Positions 43,480 to 56,194 of a stretch of DNA of 64,000 nt are shown in pieces. Source of the DNA: Plenodomus lindquistii (taxonomy: Eukaryota; Ascomycota; Dothideomycetes; Pleosporales; Leptosphaeriaceae); NCBI GenBank assembly GCA_025504975.1, contig JANUWI010000005.1, forward strand, positions 1,302,001 to 1,366,000, in the 5' to 3' direction. The notes under the pieces are model-generated. The model made no database searches and had not been told where the DNA came from. It worked only from the letters and a program-made list of their open reading frames with translations. The position numbers and the translations under genes are program-made. Positions within the stretch are counted from its first letter, which is position 1; each line of letters opens with the position of its first letter.

Positions 43480-45571
43480 ATGAACCAGATGCAGTCGTAT
43501 GCTGACGTGCATCAACCCCACATGTCTACTGCAGCACACGCGCCTGCTTCGGGCCCGCCGGCAGGGCTCTCGCACTATGCATATCCACCCCAGTCCTCAA
43601 TGATGCAGCCGCAACAACAGCACCAGTATGGCGCTCCACCTACAGGCTATCCTTACGCATACGGCAACGGTGTCCCTTCGCAGATACCAGCGTCTTCGTC
43701 GATGAACAACGCGTTAGTGCCATCGACTCTGCAGCTCCCAGGTATGATACTCAAAGCTTATGTAACGATTGTGTTGCGTATACTTACCATTCATAGCCAT
43801 GTCTGCTGGAGCACCAGCTCCATCAATGCCTGGCTCACAAGGCTACCATAACCACACATTCGACCACACTGGTCAAGTTGCACCTCCCGGCATGAAGCCC
43901 CGCGTGACTGCTACCTTATGGGAGGATGAAGGAAGTCTTTGTTTCCAGGTTGAGGCCAAGGGCGTATGCGTCGCTCGCCGTGAAGGTTTGTGTTCATCAA
44001 AACAATTTTGACGTCAAACCGCTGATTTGGTGACAGACAATCACATGATCAATGGCACCAAACTGCTCAATGTAGCCGGGATGACGCGAGGCCGCAGAGA
44101 CGGCATCTTGAAGAGCGAGAAGACGCGCCACGTGGTCAAGATAGGGCCCATGCACTTGAAGGGAGTCTGGTATGTAGTATCAGTTTCAACGTGTCTTTGA
44201 ATATACTAACAACTTTCTAGGATTCCCTTTGAGCGCGCTCTCGAGTTCGCAAACAAGGAGAAGATTACGGAGCAACTTTATCCTCTGTTCGTTCACGACA
44301 TTGGGGCTTTGCTCTATCACCCCTCCAACCAGACGAGGGCAAGTGTAGGAGGCGCTGCCATGGCTGCTGTCGATCGCAACCGAAGACCTGACTCTATGCA
44401 GACTCAGCAACGATACATGGCAGGACCAACGACATCGCAGCCCCCGTCTCTACACCATCATCACTCGATGAGCAACTCGGTAGGGTCCGCTATGTCGCAG
44501 CCTCCACACGCGATTCAACCTCATCCATCATCTGGCCGCCCAGGTCTAGACCGTGCTCATACCTTTCCCACGCCGCCCACCAGTGCTTCAAGCATGATGG
44601 GCATGGGTAATCAAGGCAGTTCATATGAATGGAATGGTGCCAACCCTCAACAAAATCCCCAAGGTAACCAACCCCTCTCTATCGACACAGGGCTGAGCAA
44701 CACGCGTTCTGTACCGACAACGCCTGCGAGCACGCCACCAGGCGCTATCCAACAAGGCATTGCCTACGGTGCATCACAGAGTTATGACGGGTCGCGACCC
44801 ATGTACTCCGCGCCCCAGGCTCAGCCAAGTCAGTATGCACAAGGACAGCCAATGATGAACTATCGGCCAGAAAGTGCGTACCCAAAGACTGAGATGGCCC
44901 CACCGTCTCGGATCAGTGATGTTCCAGAGGAGGGTGAGGTGAAGCCGGCTGAGGGCATGATGCCACAGGGCAACGAGCAGGTTGCAACTCAACCAGCGGG
45001 TAGTGAGGACGACAATGAATACACTCACTCGAGCGCTCCGTATAACGGCAACCGCGGACCATATGGCTACAATCCAACTGGTCCACCTGGGCCCATGCAC
45101 GCAGACCATGCACACCTGTCGCCGGAAATGACTGGTTCTCCTCACCAGAACGGATCGGGACGCGCCACCCCGCGCACAGCGACTAATGGTCAAGCTCAGT
45201 GGGGTTCGGGATACCCCACACCCCAACGACAGGCGCCACCCTCGAGCAATCTGTACACCGTGATGAGCGACCCTCGCGGTGGCCCTAACGGCAATGCTGC
45301 TCATGACAATTACCAGTCTTCTGGTGCCGTTCCGCAGTACGCTAACCAAGGATATGCCCCTACAAACGGCGTAAATTCTTCTGGCAAGCGCGGTCGCGAC
45401 GAGGACGAGTCTGAGTCGTATCGTCCTGACAGTGTCCAGGGTGATGATCTGAGTGGTCTTAAGCGACGCAAGACTATGGAAGGAGGCGCCGTTGGCTCGA
45501 CTTACGCACAAGATCCCTCTCCCGGCATTCAACGTGCACACACCATGACAGCACAGCGCGCCCGGAGGTAA
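43480..45571 (+). CDS. stuA: APSES transcription factor StuA
   Basis: Four exons, 43480-43741, 43797-43985, 44037-44169 and 44221-45571 (introns 55, 51 and 51 bp), give 644 aa. The start MNQMQSYADVHQPHM resembles orthologues, and no ATG occurs in the long in-frame open stretch before it. The APSES DNA-binding domain covers about residues 120-235: [95 protein letters not shown]. The rest is Gln/Pro/Ser-rich and disordered, with basic clusters GKRGRDEDE and LKRRKT near the C-terminus as a bipartite nuclear signal. StuA binds DNA and controls conidiophore development and, in plant pathogens, virulence-related programmes. A weak alternative splice near 45569 would end the protein two or three residues later. 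Confidence 0.95.
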
Positions 45572-47539
45572 CGCTCTTTGTGCTGAGCAGCATATACTGG
45601 TGGGGAGCTACTGATTTGCGCACTACTTTAGATGGTGGTAACGGTCCAGTGTCTGACACTCGAAGCATCTTGCTGCAACTATCTGCAAGCGTCTAGGAGG
45701 GATCACATGAAGCTGAAAATGCCGCATTGTCCCGCCACGACATGACACATGAAAAACAAACGAAACACGACGACGATCCCATAGCCAACTCCCTCGGACG
45801 AAGGCTATTTTCCCTTGTGTCTACTGTTGATTTCTATTTCCTTTACCTTTCTGCGCCTCTGTGCATTGACGACCTTGATGAATACCTGCTTCTCGGGTTT
45901 GCTTTTTCGCAGACCAAGCGTGCCACGAAGTCTCATTTTCATGATATACGACTCCTGCATTCGGCATCTGTCTTTGCGCTGTGCCTTGTGCGCCACGCTT
46001 GCTTTTCAGATGCCGGTTTTGTACTATTTCACGACCCCTCTCCTCGACCTTTGACATGGTCGAATGGTGCGAGCAAATTCGGCGACCTCGGGTTGCTGCC
46101 ACGCTCGTTCGCCATCTCGACCCCTGTCAAATCATGATCTCCGTTAATACTGGACACACATAGCTGGCAACGCGACCTAGGACGAGGCGCCACAGACTGA
46201 CTTGCATGCTGGCTTTGACGGCGGTGGAATACCACGACGGTCGGTGGGCATGCAGGCGCAGACGAATACAAAGTAACCTTGGGCGATGACGAAGATTGAT
46301 CAGTTGAAGAGCGGCGGGCGGGCTTGTAGAAGGTCATTGGCCACATTGTTATTCCTGTCGGATGAAGTAAATGGGCTTTGAAAACACATGAGTGGTCATG
46401 GAGTCATCCGAGGTATCTTAAACGCAATTACGGGTTTCATATTTTTTTGATGAGCCGGCGATGTCGACCATGGGACGACAATGAGGGAAATCAAAAGCTC
46501 TTTTTAAATGTTGTTGATTCAGAGTGCAAGTGATTGTTGTGCATGCAAAGCCAGGGGGATAAGTCGCGTCTTGGGTGGAGGTGCAGCGCAGTGGGTAGCT
46601 TGGTGTGCAAGCAAGGAGTTGTTGGTGTGGCATGCCTCGGTGCCAGGAGACGTGTTGACGTGTTCCGCGTGCGAGAAAGGAGCCAGTTTGAATCTTGGAA
46701 GGACAGGATGGTAGCCGCGGGTGACGTGATTGCAGAGTAGCGAGGGCAAAAGGTCGAATGGGCGGACGAAGGCAGTTAAAGTCAATAGCATGAGGGCGGT
46801 AGTGTCGGTGTCTTATGCACAGTTCAGGAGGCATTCGGCGCCTCGTTGCAAGGCAAAGCTGCAGCTGCTGCACCCCGAAACACACCGCCGCGGGGCCCTT
46901 TGCAGTTAGAAAGGCATGCAAGATGCAGGTACCTGTCTCAGAGTCGATATACATAAGATTGCAGCGGCCTCGCTGGTGGATTGGGCTCTCTGGCAGCGCA
47001 GGCCTCGACACTCTTTTGTAGCAACCCAACTTACCAACTGACGGCCTCTGCGTGCACTCGCTCGTTCGCTCCCGGGACCGTGCAGGCCGCGACCCACGAC
47101 TTTTTACTCGAACCGGCCACAGGCCAGCGTCTCCTCGAGTCCTCGGGCGGTGATGATGCTGGCAGCGAGCTGCAGGGCGCTGCATGTGGCGAATCAGGGG
47201 GCGGCGTGCCGGCTGCGCATGCCCCTCGACTGCCATGGTGGCAGCAGCCCGACTTGGCGGGGCAGTCGTCATCGGGCGGGCAAAACCAGAGAGGAGCTCG
47301 ACGACCAACGCCGCGCAATCCACGGCGAGGCTGAGCCAGGCACCAGCAGCAACGGCAGCCACAACCACTACAGCTACATCTACAGCTACACCGCCAACGG
47401 CACCACCGGCACCGGCCCCGACCTGACCACCACCGCCCACACCACCACCGCCAACACCGCCACCCCCCTCCCCCTCGCGTGGTACACCAACATTGCCCGC
47501 TCCTTCTCGCTGCTGCACTCTGCCGACCGCGCCGCCAAA
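45572..47539. other. Intergenic between stuA and fimbrin, no gene
   Basis: About 2 kb with the stuA 3' region and the fimbrin promoter. A 389-codon minus-strand frame at 46418-47587 overlaps fimbrin exon 1 and has Val/Gly-rich, low-complexity content typical of a shadow frame, so it is not called. Close to fimbrin, C-rich (CACCAC)-type sequence precedes the ATG. Confidence 0.5.
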
Positions 47540-49618
47540 ATGAACATGATCAAGCTGCAAAAGTACGTCGCCCTGCACTGCTGGCATGCTGGTCGCCCAC
47601 AGCTAACCCCCCACCCCCCAACAGAAAGTACCCGCAGTTCCAGCAGGGCGAGATCTTTGGCCTGCAGGACGCCTTCCGCAAGCTCGACATTGACGACAAG
47701 GGCTACCTGGACGAGGGCACCGTCATCAAGGCCGCCCAGCAGTCGGAGCACCAGCCGTATGATGTCGTGCGCCAGGCCCTGAAGGAGGTCGAGCTCGACA
47801 GCTCGCGGCGCGTCGAGCTCGACGACTATGTCGACCTCATTTCCAAGCTGCGCGACTCGTCGCCCGCCCAGCAGCGCATGTCCACGGGCCCAACCCGCCC
47901 CCGCGCCGGCACCGGCCCCAGAGGCAGCGTGCCCTCGAACCCAGGCCACGCCTCCAAGGGCAGCGTCGGCGGCGGCGCAGGCGGAGGGCGCATCCAGGTT
48001 CAGGGCTCGTCGGCAAACGTCACGCACACCATAAACGAAGACGAGCGCACCGAGTTCACCCGCCACATCAACGCCGTCCTCGCCGGCGACCCCGACATTG
48101 GCGACCGCCTGCCCTTCCCCACCGACACGTTTGAGATGTTCGATGCCTGCAAGGACGGCCTGGTCCTGTCCAAGCTCATCAACGACAGCGTGCCCGACAC
48201 CATCGATGAGCGCGTCCTGAACAAGCCGGGCAAGAAGATCAAGTCGCTCAACAACTTCCACTTCACCGAAAACAACAACATTGTCATCGAGTCCGCAAAG
48301 GGCATTGGCTGTTCTGTCGTCAACATTGGCAGTGGCGACATCATCGAGGTCCGCGAGCATCTGATTCTGGGTCTGATTTGGCAGGTCATTCGGAGAGGTC
48401 TGCTTGGCAAGATTGACATCAAGCTGCATCCCGAGCTGTACAGGCTGCTGGAAGACGACGAGACTCTGGAACAGTTTCTGCGTCTACCTCCGGAGCAGAT
48501 TCTGCTGAGGTGGTTCAACTACCACCTGAACAACGCCAAGTGGAACAGGAAGTCAGTGAAATACCTACTCCAGCTCGGGTCACGCTAACATCAACAGGGT
48601 TACCAACTTCTCCACCGATGTCAAGGACGGCGAAAACTATACTGTTCTGCTTAACCAGCTCGCGCCCGAGACCTGCTCCCGCTCTCCCCTCCAGCAGACC
48701 GACCTCCTCCAACGCGCCGAAAGCGTTCTCCAAAACGCCGATGCCCTCAACTGCCGCAAGTTCCTGACGCCCACCTCGCTCGTCGCTGGAAATCCCAAGC
48801 TCAACCTCGCTTTTGTCGCCAACCTGTTCAACACGCACCCCTGCCTCGACCCCATCACCGAAGAAGAAAAGGCCGAGATCGACGACTTCGACGCAGAAGG
48901 TGAACGCGAAGCGCGCGTCTTCACCCTCTGGCTTAATTCTCTTGACGTAAAACCCGTTGTGCAATCCTTCTACGAAGACCTCAAGGATGGCACCGTCATT
49001 CTCCAAGCCTACGACAAAGTCATCCCCGGCAGCGTAAATTGGAAGCACGTCAACAAGCCGCGCGAGGGCCAGGAACTCATGCGCTTCAAGGCGCTGGAAA
49101 ATACAAACTACGCTGTCGAGCTGGGCAAGCAGGTGCAGTTTAGTTTGCCTGGTATCCAGGGCGCTGACATTACGGACGGGCAGCGCACGCTCACCCTCGG
49201 ACTGGTATGGCAGCTTATGCGCAAAGACATTGTGTCCACGCTCGATGGCCTCGCAACTCGCCTCGGCAAACGCGAAATTGCCGACGCAGACATGATCAAG
49301 TGGGCAAACGACATGGCGCGCAAGGGCGGCAAGTCAACACAAGTACGCTCGTTCAAGGACAGCTCGCTCACCAACGCCGTCTTCTTGCTCGATGTGCTCG
49401 CTGGCATGAAGCCTGCGTACGTGGATTACGATCTTGTGGCCACCGGACGCAGCGACGAAGAATGCTATCAGAATGCCAAGTTGGCGATTAGTATTGCGAG
49501 AAAAATGGGCGCGACGATTTGGCTTGTGCCAGAGGATATTGTGGCGGTGCAAAGTCGATTGATAACGACATTTATTGGAAGTTTGATGAGCACTTGGGAG
49601 AAGATGGGGGAGCAGTGA
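47540..49618 (+). CDS. SAC6: Fimbrin (plastin), actin-bundling protein
   Basis: Exons 47540-47562, 47625-48551 and 48598-49618 give 656 aa. The first exon encodes only MNMIKLQK before a 62-bp intron; the next reads KYPQFQQGEIFGLQDAF. An EF-hand-like N-terminal region (LQDAFRKLDIDDKGYLDEG, about 17-80) is followed by a Gly/Pro-rich linker (about 85-135). Then come two actin-binding modules made of four calponin-homology domains. Hallmarks are NDSVPDTIDERVLNK, LNNFHFTENNNIVIESAKGI, HLILGLIWQVIRRGLL, NAKWNRK-VTNFSTDVKDG, FTLWLNSL, and TLGLVWQLMRKDI. Fimbrin cross-links actin filaments in patches and at the hyphal-tip endocytic collar. Length and order match the family. The gene is convergent with ATG7, 296 bp apart. 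Confidence 0.95.
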
Positions 49619-49914
49619 ACCTGTCCGTGGAAGAGTGTTTTGTGATTCTTGATGAGAGAAGCATTTTTTGCGAGGGGAGATGATGAAGATGTTTATGATT
49701 CATGGATGTGGGATTTGAGATGATTCAAAAATGATATATGCAATGACGCCAAGATTTTACCCTTCTCGACGAAAAGCCATCCATTCTTCATACACACATT
49801 TCACAATTGCGGAACCCGCGTACAACAACAAGCCGCACATTTCCAATGACGCTTGTCAGCTTACTATTCCAGAGTTGTCCAAATCACAGCTCGCCTCTCT
49901 CCTCTCTTCAATAC

Positions 49915-52253
49915 CTACAGCATCTCCCCTTCCTCCTCCAACCCCCCACCATCCTCCTCACTATCCCAGTCCACATCTAGCGCTGCCTCATCCGCTCGCC
50001 TCTGCACCTCTTTTAACCCACTCATCTCTTCCACCCACCCCCTCTCGTTCAAACTCCTCTTTACAAACCCCCACGAATCAGCTTTATACGCACTAATCAC
50101 TGTGTCACTACACGCAGAGCAACAGTCGTAGGGTCGGCCTTGGACTTGGATATTGCTGAAGGTGGACAGATAGCCGCGTAGGGTGTGGGGGATCGTGCCG
50201 AGAGGGTGCGCGAATGGCGCGGGGAGGGAGGGGTGAGATGGTGCGGGTGGTTTTGGGGCGGGAAGGGAAGAGCTTTCTGTGGAGGAGGGATTCGAAGATG
50301 GCGGGAGAGGGGGTGGGGCGGCGCGGGCACCAGAAGGATGTTGCAAGATTGAGATGAGTAGTTCGACGAGGAGAGAAGAGGCAAGGGGGGCGATGCCCGG
50401 GCGGGTTACGGTGCATTGCTGGTCGAGGGTTGCGTTGCTCAGGGACTGTTGTTCGTGTCAACTGTGGGTTCTGGGGAGGGAAACAGGGAAGGGGCTACTT
50501 ACGTCTGCAGGTGCGACAACATCGTTGCAAAAGTAGCAGCCTAGTTCTACTTCGCCTTCTTGTGTGGGTTTCAGGCCGTGGCGCATTACGACGTACGTGT
50601 CGAAGCCCAGTGCGGCGTTCAGTACGATTTTCCCAGCTGCTTTGCCCATGACTGTAGGGAGCCATCTGCTCTCTCGTGTGTCCATGAGGAGAAAGATGAC
50701 GTCGTGTTCGTTGATCAGGGTTTGCAACTTTGTGAATTCGGCCTTTGTCTTTGCCTCGTCGGTCATGGGATGGCCCAACATTGGCACTTCCATGACATGG
50801 CCGCTCGCATCAATACCTGGGTATATCTCCGTCAACGCTTTTGCTGCTCTCTCTGCTTTCTTGGCTCCACCGTTGAGACAGTCTTCAAAGTTGAATAGCG
50901 GCTGTCTGACGGGGTTCGAGAAGCTCACTGTGGCGTTGTCGATAAACGTGATCTTCCGCACGCCCCAGCCCATCAACGTTCTCGAAACGTAGGTGCCCAA
51001 TGTTCCTGCGCCAAGCAACAAACACTTGGTGTTCTTGATGACGTCCAGATCAATTGTGGGAGCAATGCGCCACTTGATAAGCTTGAGGTTAAGATCTACT
51101 GCTTGGTCTGCCAGTTTCCGCTCGTCCATGTACTCTGAAAGATCGACGTTCCGCGATGAGAGCTTACCAGCTTCTGTTCGCTCCCATCCTGTGACTTTGG
51201 GCAGCTTTGGTGCTTGCAGTGACGAATGTGAGCTTTCTAGGGACAGAGGCTCCAAGTCCACACCACCATCTGATTCGACTTGCAGAATGAGAGAGTTTGG
51301 TTGATCTCTCCTTAGATGTGTGTCGCGGTAGCACAGGATCTGAGCCTTGCTCAGCCGCCATCGATGCCGTATGAGTATGAGCAGATTTCTCAGTGGCCAT
51401 CCAGGGTTATCGTCATATGTCGAGGGGTCGGCAAAGCATATTAGCCGATCCTGTTGGTCGATGCCGTTGAAAAAGCCCTTCTCAAACAATTCGAGCCTTC
51501 CAATGACCCATGTGTATCCAAACTCTTCCAAAGGGTTCACCGGAGTTTTTGGCCGCTCGTCCGAATCGGTGCCGCGTCGTATGCGCTTGGCCAAAAAGAA
51601 GCCCCTTTGACGCACATCTGAGCTGTATCGCCACGTCTGGACTGCGTCCACCAGGTATGTAGTCTCCCTGGCTTGGAGTCTGCTCGCTGCACCGACTTGT
51701 TTCCACTGCGGGTCTGATTGTATGGCGGGGAATCCAAAGTGGTATGTGAACTTGTACTTCTTGAGGTTCGCGAAAATGATGGCGGTAAAAGAGGAGAGGA
51801 GGGAGGGGCATTCGTAGATGGAGCCGTCGTGGATGGCATCCCATATCTGCAAGATTCAGTAAGGGCAGAGGAACAGGCAAGTATAGCAGCGCACCGTTTG
51901 GGCGCAACGTTCGAGTATGGCGGTACGATCAAGGTTCTTGTAGTCTTCTATAGTGTTGCAGTTCTTGATGATGCCTTCGGCGCGACAGAATGTTGGGGGT
52001 GTACTAGGTAGGCATGGTCAGCCTAGGTCGGGGCAGTATGGCGTCGTACATACTCGTCTGATGTGAGGGCGTTTGGGTGGATCTGGATGCGCATGGAACG
52101 CGCCGAGTGGTCGCTGGAGCGCACTTGGTACAAGCCGAGCACCTTGCGCGCCGAGTCGTCGAGTTTGTCATGGTTGATTTTGGTGTGGGCAAGCGCTGCG
52201 TAGAACTGGACATCGACGTCGCTCTGCCACGGCGCAAAGCGAAGGGCGGCCAT
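49915..52253 (-). CDS. ATG7: Autophagy E1-like enzyme Atg7
   Basis: Four exons, 52253-52054, 52003-51895, 51846-50503 and 50445-49915 (introns 50, 48 and 57 bp), sum to 2,184 nt (727 aa). The protein starts MAALRFAPWQSDVDVQFYAA; an upstream ATG in the same frame gives a non-conserved extension. The N-terminal domain includes AEGIIKNCNTIEDYKNLDRT. The adenylation domain has the ATP loop LLLGAGTLGTYVSR (GAGTLG near residue 382), GVRKITFIDNATVSFSNPVRQ and RESRWLPTVMG. The catalytic cysteine lies in DQQCTVTRPGIAP (Cys562). The C-terminal region includes LRGYLSTFSNIQVQGRPYDC, which recruits Atg3 and Atg8 in homologues. Atg7 activates Atg8 and Atg12 for autophagosome formation. It diverges from DCD1 with 309 bp between starts. 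Confidence 0.95.
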
Positions 52254-52562
52254 GGAGGGAAGGATGCGGGGCTGTCGTTTTGCGGGAGTGGGTGTGAATG
52301 CTGGAGGGAGGATGGCAGGAGAAGAATAGGCGTCCGAGATGGCGACGGCCCGGCGACCAAGTTTGTTGGGCACGTGTAGGCAATCAGGCACACATGACGG
52401 GTGAATGTGCCACGGCGACGGCGACGGCCATGGCCCCGCGCGATGTCATTCTGGGTCAGGCGGGGGGGCGTTCCTGCAGCACTGAGCACACTAGGCGTGG
52501 GCACTCCCGCGGCGGATTTTGCGTGTCATCCATACAGTACATGGCCCAGTCGACCAGTCGCC
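52254..52562. promoter_or_regulatory. Bidirectional promoter between ATG7 and DCD1
   Basis: 309 bp separate the two divergent start codons. No other gene fits, so both core promoters and leaders must lie here. No individual site is assigned. Confidence 0.6.
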
Positions 52563-53703
52563 ATGCTCATTGGGTTGTGCGGAGGAATCTGCGCCGGCAA
52601 GTCGTCGATAGCCTCGTACCTCGTCGACGAGCACCGCTTCACGCGCATCTGTCTAGCCCGTCCCGCGGCCACGCCTGGAGTCGACGAGCCGGCCCCGGTG
52701 GCAGTAGACAGGCAGCACACCTTTCCGGATGTGGACTCGCTCCTCGACTTGGTGACGCTGCGATGGAGGGAGCGCTGGGTGACGACGGACATATGGGATG
52801 ACCAGGTCGTGGATGCGCTGCTTCGCCGGCCCTTCTTCCTGCTCGTCAGCGTCGATGCGCCCCTCAGCGTGCGATGGCAGCGCTTCACGGACAGGTGCGC
52901 TGCGAACAAAGCTACCCCGCCTACCCTCGACGCCTTCGTGCGCCGCAACGACCGCCACCTCTTCGCCCCAGGCACTGGCCTGAGTGCACTGTTCCAGCGA
53001 GCACACATCAAACTGCTCAATTCGGCCGAGTCGCTGCAGTCGTTGCGACAAGCCGTAGCCTCGCTTGACCTCAGCGACCCGGCACGCCTGCGCCCAAGCT
53101 GGGATCAGTACTTCATGCAGCTGGCCGACCTCGCAGCACACAGAAGCAATTGCATGAAGAGACGAGTAGGATGTTGTATAGTCAGGGAGAAGCGCGTCAT
53201 CAGCACGGGGTACAACGGCACGCCTCGTGGCATGACCAACTGCAACGAGGGTGGGTGTAAGTCTCGCAATTTCATTTCTATTCCATGCCCCTTGTGCTTA
53301 CTGCCATCAAGGCCCGCGATGCAACCAGGCAGCAAAAGGTGGCGTCGGCCTCTCCACCTGCCTCTGCCTGCACGCCGAAGAAAACGCCCTCCTCGAAGCC
53401 GGCCGTGATCGTATCGGCGAGAACGCTATCCTCTACTGCAACACCTGCCCCTGTCTTACATGTAGTGTGAAAATCACTCAGGTCGGCATCAGCGAGGTCG
53501 TCTACAACCAAGGCTATCTAGTCGATACCCAGACTGCAGAAATCTTTGCCGAGAGTGGTGTACGCTTACGCCAATTTTCTCCACCTGCAGGTGGCCTCGT
53601 CGATTTGTCCATCCAGGGAGCCGCCGTGAAACCTGAAGGATCCAAGATGGAAGACGCACGCGAGATTCTCGGCGACGACAACTTCATACGACCACCTAAC
53701 TAG
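52563..53703 (+). CDS. DCD1: Deoxycytidylate (dCMP) deaminase with N-terminal P-loop domain
   Basis: Exons 52563-53256 and 53312-53703 (55-bp intron) give 361 aa. The N-terminus MLIGLCGGICAGKSS carries a Walker-A-like loop, and residues 1-190 resemble a nucleotide-kinase-type fold. The C-terminal deaminase domain has MKRRVGCCIV, STGYNGTPRGMTNCNEGG-C, the catalytic HAEENALLEAG (His252 zinc ligand, Glu254 proton shuttle) and CPCLTCSVKI (Cys279 and Cys282 zinc ligands). It converts dCMP to dUMP, supplying thymidylate synthesis. I chose this ATG because the conserved protein begins here; the frame is open further upstream but with non-conserved sequence. It ends 85 bp from the convergent Vps62-like gene. 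Confidence 0.93.
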
Positions 53704-53788
53704 ACAATCTCTATGACGAAGAGAGTATACCACCATCTCTCGACCTCGCACCAACAACCACGTGCTTCATCTCAACTTCAAACTCTGA

Positions 53789-55093
53789 CTACCCAACAAC
53801 CTCCCCGCTGACCTTGACGCTCTTTACCCCCTGACCCTTCCCAATCTTTACCCCAAAGCACCTTCCTCTCACCTTTCCTACAGTCTTCTCCCACCATCCA
53901 GTCCCCGGCAACTTACTCCGCACCCTCTGCCCCTGGCTCCATTGATTCTCCGGCCATACCTCCTTCCTCTCCAACTGCTTATCCGCCGGCCCTGTCGGTC
54001 CACCTACATACTTCTTGAACCCAAACAGCCCTTTACCTGCTTGTCGAGGGTCGGACTCGGGGTACTCTGCGTCGCCCCAACGACCATTGAAGAAGAGGTA
54101 CGACGTCGGCGCATCAGGTGTAAACGAGGTAAAGATATCTTCAGAATAGGAGTAGATGTAAGATGCAGGTACGGGGTCGTAGAGAGGCCCGGCATCAGTC
54201 TCGTCAACGAGGAGCAAAGGTGTAGGAAGATTGAGGTTGGGGATTGTGTGGTCGTGGGTTCCCGGAGTGGGATATAGGGCGTGAGAGCCATTTGCGCAGT
54301 AGACCACTGGCTTTGTCGCAGAGCATTAGAACTTCATACGGCAATATTCAAGAACAGGTTGGGGAAATTATATCGCAAAAGGAGGTTGACTCACGCGTCT
54401 CCCAGACCCATCCTTTTCTAAACACGAGAAAGTATACGCCTCCCCATTCGCATGCTGACTGAACCACACCGCTTTCGGCACGCCGTCCTGAAAACGTATC
54501 ATGTTGTGCTCCCTGGTTTACTTCTTAGCTTTCTCCCTCTCATTACCATTTCAGTTCCTCTTACCAGTCCCCGACATGATCACCCAACTGCCGTTCCAAC
54601 ACCACTCCACCCCAATTAAAGCTGAAGAAGTAAAAGTAAAACACATCAATAACGCTTCCTTCCTGACCTTTCCCTTTGTCAACTATGACTATCACACTCG
54701 TCTTGTCCTCTTTGTTCTGCTCAGTAGCATCCACGTCGATGCCGTTGAGCCATGCAGGATTTGTACTGACGTCGTCGTTGCTGGTCAAATATACATCCTT
54801 CCCTTTTTCCCCCCCCTGCTTGTTGAGGTCATCGAGGTTGGACAGGTTGAACGACGAGGAAAGATTTAGGGGCTCGAGGACGATGCAAGGGTGTGTGTGT
54901 GATAGGTGGGTGGAAAGGGAGGAGGGGCGGTAGGGGTCTGTTGTGAAGAGATGGAGGAGGGGGGCTAGAGGTAGGGCATGGGTTAGAATGAAGGAAACGA
55001 TGGAGTGGGTATTAGAGAAGTACCATGGTCGAGAACGAACTGTGGAACGCGTTCTGTAGTCTCTGCGGTGGTAGGTGCTGGCGTCGATGACAT
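53789..55093 (-). CDS. Vps62-like protein (fungal DUF946-type)
   Basis: Exons 55093-55024, 54964-54565, 54512-54395 and 54310-53789 (introns 59, 52 and 84 bp) sum to 1,110 nt (369 aa). The start is MSSTPAPTTAETTERVPQF. Joins read VLDH-APLLHLFTTDPYRPS, HVGDW-EHNMIRFQDGVP and DGSGRR-PVVYCANGSHALYP. Characteristic segments are DVYLTSNDDVSTNPAWLNG, VIVIVDKGKGQEGSVIDVF, YFYFFSFNWGGVVL, GDHVGDWEHNMIRF, and ANGSHALYPTPGTHDH. This is the pattern of the yeast Vps62/TDA6 family, implicated in vacuolar protein sorting without a defined biochemical activity. A run of eight G residues in exon 2 keeps the frame and is a spot prone to sequencing indels. The C-terminus has Trp and Gly pairs typical of the family. 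Confidence 0.85.
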
Positions 55094-56194
55094 GATGGGT
55101 GTGCTACTTGGGTAGAGGACGCGCGGTAGGGAAGCCAGTATATTAGTAGGATAGGGAAAAGGAGGAGACCGTATTTTTTTTTATATCATTTAGAGGTGTA
55201 TACAGCGACTACCCCTTCACGGTGAACATCCATGTTTAGGAAGGTGACATGTGTAGTCGTGTCAAAGTGACCACAATGTTCAACTTGTTCAGATGGTTCA
55301 CTCAGATGGACCTTGTGCAAGGCCTCCAAGCATCGCAGATCGCGCAACGTGGGCGAGCTGATTCGTCAAGAAACTTCGCCATGTTCAGGTTACTTTGAGG
55401 CTAAGTTGTGGTCATGGACCGGTGGTCGGACATCACCTGCACCATGCTCAAATGAGAGAGTATGCATGTCAAACTACTTTCACTCTGTGAGTCGCTGTAC
55501 AACCCTGTGAATTTGTCAATAGATTGTAGTTGATGCCAAGAAAATTTTCATGTGTGCATGGAATCTGTGAAATGCACCTAACGTGTGATGTGCGCGTTGT
55601 CCAACTTCTCCAACTTATCCAACAACCGTGAAACAGTACAACATCTTCGAACATGGATTGAAGCGGTTCGTTCGATAGCTTGGGATGCATATGCCTTCGG
55701 TGTGAACGGTGTACATGGGGTTGGAACAAGTTCCGAGACTTGGAGGGTTGTTTTCATGGCACGATGTTGACAGGGCTGGAAAGACATTATGTGCGCGTGA
55801 CACACCCCACCACTTGATCATGCACACACACCGTTTTCAACGTGTCTGCATGTGTCAAGTCTGTTAGAGCTATCATCCCACCACACAGAAGATGTTAAAA
55901 ACCAACGCGGTCGTCTGGTCTGCATGTCCGTTTGCCGAGTGGTCCTCGCGTGTTACACGGCCTATGCCTGCCATGCGCGCACATCTATATCAAGCAAGGG
56001 CAAAGAGCGTGATGAATTACGTCGAACATACGGTCAAGATTCGGTGTTTAATTTCACATGTAGACGGGTTTTCAAATGTCATGTTTGTTTCGTGAAGCCT
56101 GGCCGCACTGAGTGTGCTTGGCCATGTACGCTGGTATATTACACAACCTCGAATCCTTGTGCTTCTCGTCGATACAGGCTGGGTATGACTTTTT
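55094..56194. other. Intergenic, 1.1 kb, no gene
   Basis: Between the Vps62-like promoter and the RPN6 3' end. Contains a T-run near 55173-55182 and only short frames. No RNA gene recognised. Confidence 0.5.

Noticed and set aside
46418..47587. 389-codon minus-strand open frame
   Set aside because: It overlaps the fimbrin start region antisense, is Val/Gly-rich low complexity and matches no family; a shadow of GC-rich sequence.
47386..48429. 347-codon minus-strand frame
   Set aside because: Lies wholly antisense to fimbrin exon 2, which has clear homology on the plus strand.
54811..54818. Suspected frameshift at a G8 homopolymer in the Vps62-like gene
   Set aside because: Counting eight bases keeps the frame and the conserved KDVYLTSNDDV segment, so the gene is intact.
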